A stretch of 64,000 nt of DNA from Acetatifactor sp. (lineage in GTDB: Bacteria; Bacillota; Clostridia; Lachnospirales; Lachnospiraceae): contig JAEEVF010000007.1 in NCBI GenBank assembly GCA_016290775.1, positions 1 to 64,000 on the forward strand. Reading direction: 5' to 3'. The first letter of the stretch is position 1. The number at the start of each line of letters is the position of its first letter. Positions 62,348-64,000 of the stretch are shown here, piece by piece. The notes beneath the pieces were generated by a model. It did no database searches. It was not told the DNA's origin and worked only from the letters and a program-made list of their open reading frames with translations. The position numbers and the translations under genes were made by a program.

Positions 62348-63183
62348 GGTTTTCCGTTGTCGTGGTCTGCTATAACGCAGGCGAAAAACTAACAGATACG
62401 GTCGCTACCATTCTGGATCAGTCGAACAAAGACTACGAGATCGTTGTCAAGGATGGCGGGTCGACGGATGGAAGCCTTGAGGCACTTAGGGGCCTTGTCG
62501 CGGCGCGCGGTATGGAAGACCACCTTCAGCTTATCAGCGAAAAGGATTCCGGCATCTATGATGCCATGAATGCGGCATTAAAGCACGTGACCGGCGAGTA
62601 CGTGATCTTTATGAATTGCGGCGACGCCTTTTATGACGGGCAGGTCCTCGAAAAGGTCAGCAAAGCCATCGATCTGGCGCATGCGGACCCAAAAGAACAG
62701 ACGGCACGTGAAGTTTTTTATGGCAACCGATACTTGGACCCGACAAAGAGCGTGGAATATGCTTCGCCTAAGATCACGCCGCTTACCTGTTACCGCAACA
62801 TTCCCTGCCATCAATGCTGTTTTTACAGTGCTTCCTGCTTTACGGAGCGGGGGCTGGAACCAAAATTTCGGATCCGCGCGGATTATGAGCATTTCCTTTG
62901 GCTCTGCTTTGAAAAGTCCGCAAGATTCATTCACGTGAACGAATGCATCGCACGCTATGAAGGCGGCGGGTATTCGGAAAGCGAAGAGAACGTAAAGCGT
63001 TCTGCGGCGGAGCACAAGGAGATCACCAAGAAATATCTTTCCGCCTGGCAGTTGTTTTACTGCAAGGCCTACATGGTAGTGACGCTGCAGCCGCTTCGGC
63101 ATTTTGTGGCAAATAACCCCGCGCTTTCGAAGGGATATAACAAGATGGTGCGAGGGATCTACAGATTGCTTGGAAGAAAATGA
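62344..63183 (+). CDS. Family 2 glycosyltransferase
   Basis: The 279-residue enzyme has SVVVVCYNAGEKLTDTVATILDQS, VKDGGSTDGS and the DXD-equivalent IFMNCGDAFYDG, then CHQCCFYS and FRIRADYEHFLWL, typical of WcaE/WbbD-like members. It adds a sugar to the repeat unit; specificity is unknown. It starts with an ATGA overlap. Its last codons (LLGRK, 63166-63180) resemble the second half of the 37-bp tandem repeat that begins at its stop codon. Confidence 0.9.
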   Translation: MRFSVVVVCYNAGEKLTDTVATILDQSNKDYEIVVKDGGSTDGSLEALRGLVAARGMEDHLQLISEKDSGIYDAMNAALKHVTGEYVIFMNCGDAFYDGQVLEKVSKAIDLAHADPKEQTAREVFYGNRYLDPTKSVEYASPKITPLTCYRNIPCHQCCFYSASCFTERGLEPKFRIRADYEHFLWLCFEKSARFIHVNECIARYEGGGYSESEENVKRSAAEHKEITKKYLSAWQLFYCKAYMVVTLQPLRHFVANNPALSKGYNKMVRGIYRLLGRK

Positions 63184-63291
63184 CAGGGCAGCAGAATTGT
63201 TGTTGCCTGGGAGAAAATGACAGGGCAGCAGAATTGTTGTTGCCTGGGAGAAAATGACAGGGCAGCAGAATTGTGGTTGCCCGAAAGAAAA
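63181..63291 (+). repeat. 37-bp tandem repeat, three copies
   Basis: Copies lie at 63181-63217, 63218-63254 and 63255-63291. The first two are identical, and the third differs at four bases. Each begins TGACAGGGCAGCAG, and the first TGA is the stop codon of the glycosyltransferase. The 15 bases before copy 1 match the unit's end at 13 of 15, so the array seems to have grown from the gene's own 3' end. The unit is not a multiple of three and has no gene of its own. It separates the transferase from the EpsG-like gene. Confidence 0.9.
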
Positions 63292-63319
63292 GAGAAAGTG
63301 ACGGAAAGGAGGGCAGACC

Positions 63320-64000
63320 GTGGAAAAAAGCGCATTACTTTTTGTGTTTCTTACGCTTGGCACCGTGGGCCTTGCCCTGCTGATCCAAAGACAGAGCGTT
63401 CCCGTCTGGCAAAAGCGCGGGTACGACCGCGGAGGGTATGAGCCTGCGACAAAGCAGACGGCCGTGAACGCCATCGCACAATTTGCCGTGTATGCACTTT
63501 TGGCGGCGGTTTCGGCCTGCAGGTTTGCGATCGGAAATGATTATTGGCCCTATCGTGAGAACTTCAAGAGAATTTTTAACGACGGGATCGTGTCATCGGA
63601 GTTTGGCTTTAATCTGACGGTAAAGGCGCTGTTCCATATTTTTGGTTATGACAATTACCTTCCCGTGTTTGCGTTCTTTTCGCTGCTGACGGTTCTCTTT
63701 TTTGTGTTGGCGCTGCGCGATCAGAGCGATTGCTTTGCCTTTTCACTTTTTTTGCTGATGGCGAATGGATATTATTTCCAGAGCTTTAACACCATTCGTT
63801 ATTACCTGGCGTTGGCCGTGGCCCTCTACGCCATGAAGTTCGTGCTGCGCAGGGAGTACGGGAAGTTTGTGCTTTTGGTCCTTTTCTTTGCCACGTTCCA
63901 CAAGACGATCCTGTTTGTGATCCCGGCCTATCTTTTGGCATATTATCTCGCCAGGACGGGGCTGAAAAAATGGCATTTGATTGCGGGAGGCTTATTTCTC
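63320..64000 (+). CDS. EpsG-family polysaccharide polymerase-like protein (truncated by window end)
   Basis: A GTG at 63320, behind GGAAAGGAGGG, opens a frame that stays open to the end of the window (227 codons seen). The product has an N-terminal helix, then hydrophobic segments with the EpsG-type features FAIGNDYWPYRENF, NGYYFQSFNTIRYYLALAVALYAMKFVLR and FATFHKTILFVIPAYLLAYYL. Such proteins are thought to polymerise repeat units outside the cell, in a Wzy-like role. The C-terminus lies beyond the window. Confidence 0.82.
   Translation, partial: MEKSALLFVFLTLGTVGLALLIQRQSVPVWQKRGYDRGGYEPATKQTAVNAIAQFAVYALLAAVSACRFAIGNDYWPYRENFKRIFNDGIVSSEFGFNLTVKALFHIFGYDNYLPVFAFFSLLTVLFFVLALRDQSDCFAFSLFLLMANGYYFQSFNTIRYYLALAVALYAMKFVLRREYGKFVLLVLFFATFHKTILFVIPAYLLAYYLARTGLKKWHLIAGGLFL

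Noticed and set aside
63217..63441. A 74-codon frame running through the tandem repeat
   Set aside because: The 37-bp unit shifts frame at each copy, the peptide is cysteine- and arginine-rich without family features, and it overlaps the EpsG-like gene, which has a far better start.
1..64000. tRNA, rRNA, insertion sequences, prophage genes, riboswitches
   Set aside because: I looked for cloverleaf ends, transposase or integrase motifs, terminal inverted repeats and known riboswitch cores by eye and saw none that I could support.

Overview
The window looks like a chromosomal segment of a low-to-mid GC Gram-positive anaerobe, most likely a member of the Clostridia close to Lachnospiraceae. This is inferred from family content: an FtsEX plus coiled-coil M23 hydrolase cluster, a CdaA/YbbR pair, a DUF3048 lipoprotein, a Suv3-like helicase, a reversed-domain GH3 beta-glucosidase, a YolD-like/UmuC cassette and an EpsG-type polysaccharide cluster. 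Strong AGGAGG-type ribosome binding sites and sigma-A-like promoters fit as well. I saw no rRNA, tRNA or insertion sequence. Nearly all genes lie on the + strand.

Region 1 (1-11342) is a complete type I-C CRISPR-Cas locus in canonical order: cas3, cas5c, cas8c (with a likely internal cas11c start), cas7c, cas4, cas1, cas2. A 159-bp leader and an array of 50 repeats and 49 spacers follow. The cas genes are visibly more A/T-rich than the genes to the right, which suggests a separate history. The repeat folds into an 8-bp hairpin that leaves an 11-nt 3' part, and Cas5c keeps the Tyr/Lys/His set known to cut such hairpins. Two spacers, 31 and 40, are related to each other in the same register.

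Region 2 (11433-15835) holds a MEMO-AMMECR1 fusion with its radical-SAM partner. An XRE regulator diverges from a tiny membrane protein across a promoter with repeated half-sites. A membrane-bound GGDEF protein and the 3' stump of a lost FAD-dependent oxidoreductase come next.

Region 3 (16022-31393) has a polytopic membrane protein with a NarL-type two-component pair, then a long co-directional run: TatD, DUF445, a phospholipase-C-like protein, a UMF1-type transporter, YolD-like/small membrane protein/UmuC, a glycerol-1-phosphate dehydrogenase-like enzyme, GH3 beta-glucosidase, acyl-ACP thioesterase and a CvfB-like S1 protein.

Region 4 (31517-53327) is housekeeping: a PucR/CdaR-type regulator, ftsE-ftsX-M23 hydrolase-S41 protease (cell-wall splitting at division), uvrB and uvrA, a Suv3-like helicase, an orphan MreB, then recD2-comFC-two membrane proteins-cdaA-cdaR (c-di-AMP synthesis) and an HPr-like protein.

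Region 5 (53395-64000) has two genes on the minus strand (DUF3048 lipoprotein, PAP2-like protein). Divergent from these is a surface-polysaccharide cluster with glycosyltransferases, an initiating polyprenyl glycosylphosphotransferase, a Wzz-like protein and a truncated EpsG-like polymerase that runs off the window. A 37-bp tandem triplication sits just before the polymerase gene.

I did not find an obviously new defence system. The best leads are the internal cas11c, the sibling spacers, the YolD/57-residue membrane protein/UmuC cassette, the XRE operator region and the 37-bp tandem repeat.
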